This document shows positions 61,742 to 64,000 of a DNA stretch of 64,000 nucleotides, one piece after another. The DNA comes from Photobacterium kagoshimensis (GTDB taxonomy: Bacteria > Pseudomonadota > Gammaproteobacteria > Enterobacterales > Vibrionaceae). Where the stretch lies: the NCBI RefSeq assembly GCF_050337045.1, contig NZ_JAKJSO010000015.1, positions 342,621-406,620 on the forward strand, given 5' to 3'. The notes beneath the pieces were generated by a model that was not told the DNA's origin, ran no database searches, and saw only the letters and a list, made by a program, of their open reading frames with translations. The position numbers and the translations under genes are program-made. Every line of letters begins with the position of its first letter. Position 1 is the first letter of the stretch.

Positions 61742-61846
61742 CCTAACGCTTGGCATAAGGTGCGCCAACACTGAACTTACTAAACCAAATACACTTCAAA
61801 CCAAAAACGGCGAGTGTCAGGCGTCACATTAATGCCCTTGTTACCC
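61742..61846 (+). repeat. attC recombination site 3 (type B)
   Basis: From CCTAACGCTTGGC to TTGTTAC, about 105 bp, with arms AAGGTGCGCCAACACTG and GGCGAGTGTCAGGCGTCAC. It ends where repeat copy 2 begins. Confidence 0.85.
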
Positions 61847-62308
61847 GGCCGTTTGACTTGGCCAAAGCAGCTTGCCTGCCATGATGAAGTGAAACTAAAA
61901 ACGGCGCTGATTAAGCGCGACAAACACGCAACTCAAGGCAGACAAATTCAAAACTATAACCACAAAAATCACTGCGCATTTACGCACAAAATAGCGGCTA
62001 CGATGAAGTTAGCACTATGGTTTACCTAGAAAAGATGAACCCGAAACGCTCGCCAATATTGATAAAAAGGCAGCCCAAACTAAAGCCGCGAACATCGCCC
62101 ACAATTTTACTGCTTACGACAACCACCAAAATGTAACCACTTCCCTGCCAACGCACCGACCACAATATTGAAAGCGGCATTCCTCGATGATGGCGCGACA
62201 ATAGATGAGAAGTTTAAGAACTGGGAGTACGCAGAGCATCAACCGCCACGGCCGAACCATGGTTAAAACCAAATACAGAAGTTGGTGCGGTTACCAGCGA
62301 ATATTCAC
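61845..62308 (+). repeat. ORF-poor cassette carrying dispersed repeat copy 2 (full length)
   Basis: Begins CCCGGCCGTTTGACTTGG directly at the attC crossover and includes AAAGCAGCTTGCC, AAGGCAGACAAATTC, AAAGCCGCGAACATCGCCC and AAGCGGCATTCCTCGATG blocks shared with copies 1 and 3. No ORF over 75 codons looks real. The rest of the cassette, to 62444, contains nothing identifiable. This is a gene-less or decayed-gene cassette. Confidence 0.75.
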
Positions 62309-62444
62309 GCAAGTCGTTGAGATGTTAAAAACAAGAAGCCGCTATAAACGACGAACGATTCTTACTGCATACAGATTTCACTGGAATTAACCAACTCACA
62401 GCGACTGCAGAGTTAAGTACACAAAAAGAACTCAACCTAGTCTA

Positions 62445-62567
62445 GTAACGCTCGCCATAATACGCCACAACGTATTACGATAATGTTGATAGACCACCGA
62501 AAACACCACAGCCAATTCGGACTTAGAATGCCGAGCGTTGGTGGTCGTTTTGATGGCTTTGTTATGG
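62445..62567 (+). repeat. attC recombination site 4 (type A, VCR-like)
   Basis: About 123 bp from GTAACGCTCGCC to GTTATGG. Near-identical to the site at 63733-63855 and to the right part of the IS-split site. Long complementary arms (AACGTATTACGATAATG region; GCCGAGCGTTGGTGGTCG) and length resemble Vibrio cholerae VCRs. Confidence 0.9.
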
Positions 62568-62725
62568 CTATTCTGTGATAGAACCTTCAAGGAGAAGAAA
62601 CTGACAATGTCATATTTCATGAAAATCGGTGATCAATCCATTATGCAAAAAATCTTAAGCAATAATCATTTACAACATTAATTGCAAGTTATAAAAAACA
62701 ACATCCATTCAATAAAGGAAAAGTT

Positions 62726-63194
62726 ATGTACTTGCAAAAATTCGATGTTCATGAACTAAAATTCAATGAAGAAGAAACAAAAGAAATACTTTTATTTATT
62801 TTTTTCTGGTACTGAAAAATCGCTCATTGACAACATTGTAATTGACAATAGAGTCAGAGGTTTTGCACAAGCTTTACTTATAGAAGCTGTTGATGCTTCA
62901 TTTAAAATAGGCTTTATTCAGAGCCTTTGGGAAAGCACCGTAAATCCAACCCTTCCAATCAAAAAGGTTATACAAAAAGTTGCCAAAGGATTTGCGACTC
63001 ATTATTTTAAACATGCAACAAAAAGTGACTTGAGACAAATAAAGATATATGAGTTTGTAATCAATGCATTACGAATAAAGCACAAAACACGATTACATCA
63101 ATTCATTAATGGTATTGCAATGAATTCAAGCACACCATTAATAAGACCTAATTACATATTGCCGAACAATAAAAAACTTAAGGTTATAGCTTAA
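62726..63194 (+). pseudogene. Cassette gene split by a frameshift in a T7 run
   Basis: ATG 62726 has AAAGGA seven bases upstream and opens MYLQKFDVHELKFNEEETKE, which stops at a TGA just after a run of seven T (62799-62805). The overlapping frame continues as SGTEKSLIDNIVIDNRVRGF and on to the TAA at 63192-63194. Deleting one T would fuse the two into a 155-residue protein. The alternative start at 62766 has no ribosome site. The downstream part (FAQALLIEAVDASFKIGFIQ, VAKGFATHYFKHATK) is helical and resembles no family I know. It could be a mutation, a sequencing error or a slippage-controlled gene. The next ORF begins one base after its stop. Confidence 0.6.
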
Positions 63195-63195
63195 T

Positions 63196-63699
63196 ATGTT
63201 TAAAAAGTTATCGCTATTCATTATAGTCTTCTCACTTATCATTTCGGCTTTAATCTCGTCAATAAGTGACGAACGAATAGTTCTTTGCTCTCTTGGAAGC
63301 AATATTATTTTTCTCAATGAAAATTCATGTACTCTTTATATTGAGCACATTGGTGTTAGTGATGATTATATAAATGAAATCAATGATAAGCATGGGATCA
63401 CAACTATATTAAATGCGAATACTCACAATAAGTTTAGAGTTGCAAAATCGCTAATTAACCAAGGGGTTAATATTAACAGCATCAATAAGCATGACGACCA
63501 ACACCTACCGCCGTTACATAGCGCAGCTCTAATGGATGATATAGAAGCATTTACTTTTTTAATCAAAAATGGAGCAAATATTGAAGCAAAACACCCCACA
63601 TCAAATGAAAATTTAGAAGAATTCATACACCGATTAATCAAACAAAACCCAACAACACATCGCATAAACATGTTGAAGATGCTAGATGAAAATGCTTAA
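63196..63699 (+). CDS. Signal-anchored ankyrin-repeat protein (cassette gene)
   Basis: 167 residues. N-terminal signal or anchor helix (MFKKLSLFIIVFSLIISALI), an intervening domain with two Cys (IVLCSLGS, NSCTLYI), and at least two ankyrin repeats: NKFRVAKSLINQGVNINSIN and LPPLHSAALMDDIEAFTFLI followed by KNGANIEA. Probably periplasmic and protein-binding. It shares a cassette with the frameshifted gene upstream (one base apart), so the pair may act together, for instance as an effector and an immunity protein; that is a guess. Confidence 0.75.
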   Translation: MFKKLSLFIIVFSLIISALISSISDERIVLCSLGSNIIFLNENSCTLYIEHIGVSDDYINEINDKHGITTILNANTHNKFRVAKSLINQGVNINSINKHDDQHLPPLHSAALMDDIEAFTFLIKNGANIEAKHPTSNENLEEFIHRLIKQNPTTHRINMLKMLDENA

Positions 63700-63732
63700 T
63701 AATAAGGCTGATTTCGATCGGCCTATTTTAGC

Positions 63733-63855
63733 CATAACGCTCGCCATAATACGCCACAACGTATTACGAACATGTTGATAGACCACCGAAAACACCACAG
63801 CCAATTCAGACCTAGAATGCCGAGCGTTGGTGGTCGTATTAATGGCTTTGTTACC
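63733..63855 (+). repeat. attC recombination site 5 (type A, VCR-like)
   Basis: About 122 bp from ATAACGCTCGCC to GTTAC, nearly identical to site 4 apart from a few bases (CGAACATG for CGATAATG; GTATTAATGG for GTTTTGATGG). Confidence 0.9.
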
Positions 63856-64000
63856 CGGCCGTTCGACTTGGGTGAAGCAGCTTGCCTGCCATGATGGAAG
63901 GCAGTTAAAAACAGCACTGATTCAGCGCGACAAACACCTAACTCAAGGCAGACAAATTCAAAACTATACCCACGATAATTACTGCGCGTTTACCCACAAA
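63854..64000 (+). repeat. Dispersed cassette repeat, copy 3 (cut by window end)
   Basis: Begins CCCGGCCGTTCGACTTGG at the attC crossover like copy 2 and follows it through AAGGCAGACAAATTC to the window end. The array continues to the right. Confidence 0.8.

Overview
The window looks like the chromosome of a marine gammaproteobacterium of the Vibrionaceae, very probably a Photobacterium close to P. profundum. Three things point there: a complete pfaABCD polyunsaturated fatty acid (EPA-type) synthase with its pfaE phosphopantetheinyl transferase and a hot-dog thioesterase; Vibrionaceae housekeeping synteny (hdfR divergent from maoP, yeiP/efpL, yjjG, tandem brnQ); and a right-hand array of integron gene cassettes with VCR-like attC sites. 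I found no rRNA or tRNA gene and no CRISPR array.

Layout. 1-4.7 kb: 3' end of a probable fatty acid cis/trans isomerase, a b-type cytochrome, a GNAT acetyltransferase, a MarC-family membrane protein and two conserved unknowns. 4.8-7.5 kb: a Big2-repeat lipoprotein with a hexanucleotide microsatellite, then an AT-rich gap. 7.8-12.3 kb: hdfR/maoP, then a two-gene operon of a GshB-like ATP-grasp ligase and a fusion of N-formylglutamate amidohydrolase with a QEGLA/DUF1704 metallopeptidase. 12.6-19.4 kb: a RIO kinase, a carboxylesterase-fold lipoprotein that has lost its catalytic Ser and His, and an Scs-type thiol-redox locus (ScsA-like, ScsB, ScsD, no ScsC). 19.4-22.5 kb: cytochrome c', TrmK, a DUF2797 protein and EfpL. 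22.9-42.3 kb: the PUFA locus. 42.4-50.4 kb: a modular GH18 chitinase, small membrane/periplasmic proteins, a hybrid histidine kinase divergent from a periplasmic binding protein, and a NADAR-RibA fusion. 50.6-54.8 kb: yjjG and two brnQ paralogues. 56-64 kb: a cassette array without an integrase gene in view.

Functional links. PfaE activates the five tandem ACPs of PfaA; PfaA-D build the polyunsaturated chain and the adjacent thioesterase may release or edit acyl groups. With the isomerase at the left edge, the window holds two separate routes for altering membrane acyl chains. In the cassette array several genes look defensive (HNH nuclease plus DUF6884, HEPN-type protein) and one encodes a DfrA1/DfrA6-like dihydrofolate reductase.

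The most interesting signal is regulatory. Each brnQ gene is preceded by a short leader ORF ending in a run of branched-chain codons: seven Val codons out of eight before brnQ-1, and IIIIILAII before brnQ-2. Both are followed by a conserved three-arm RNA structure with mutually exclusive hairpins. This looks like a duplicated pair of attenuators with different amino acid specificities. The second candidate for an undescribed system is the GshB-like / FGase-DUF1704 operon.
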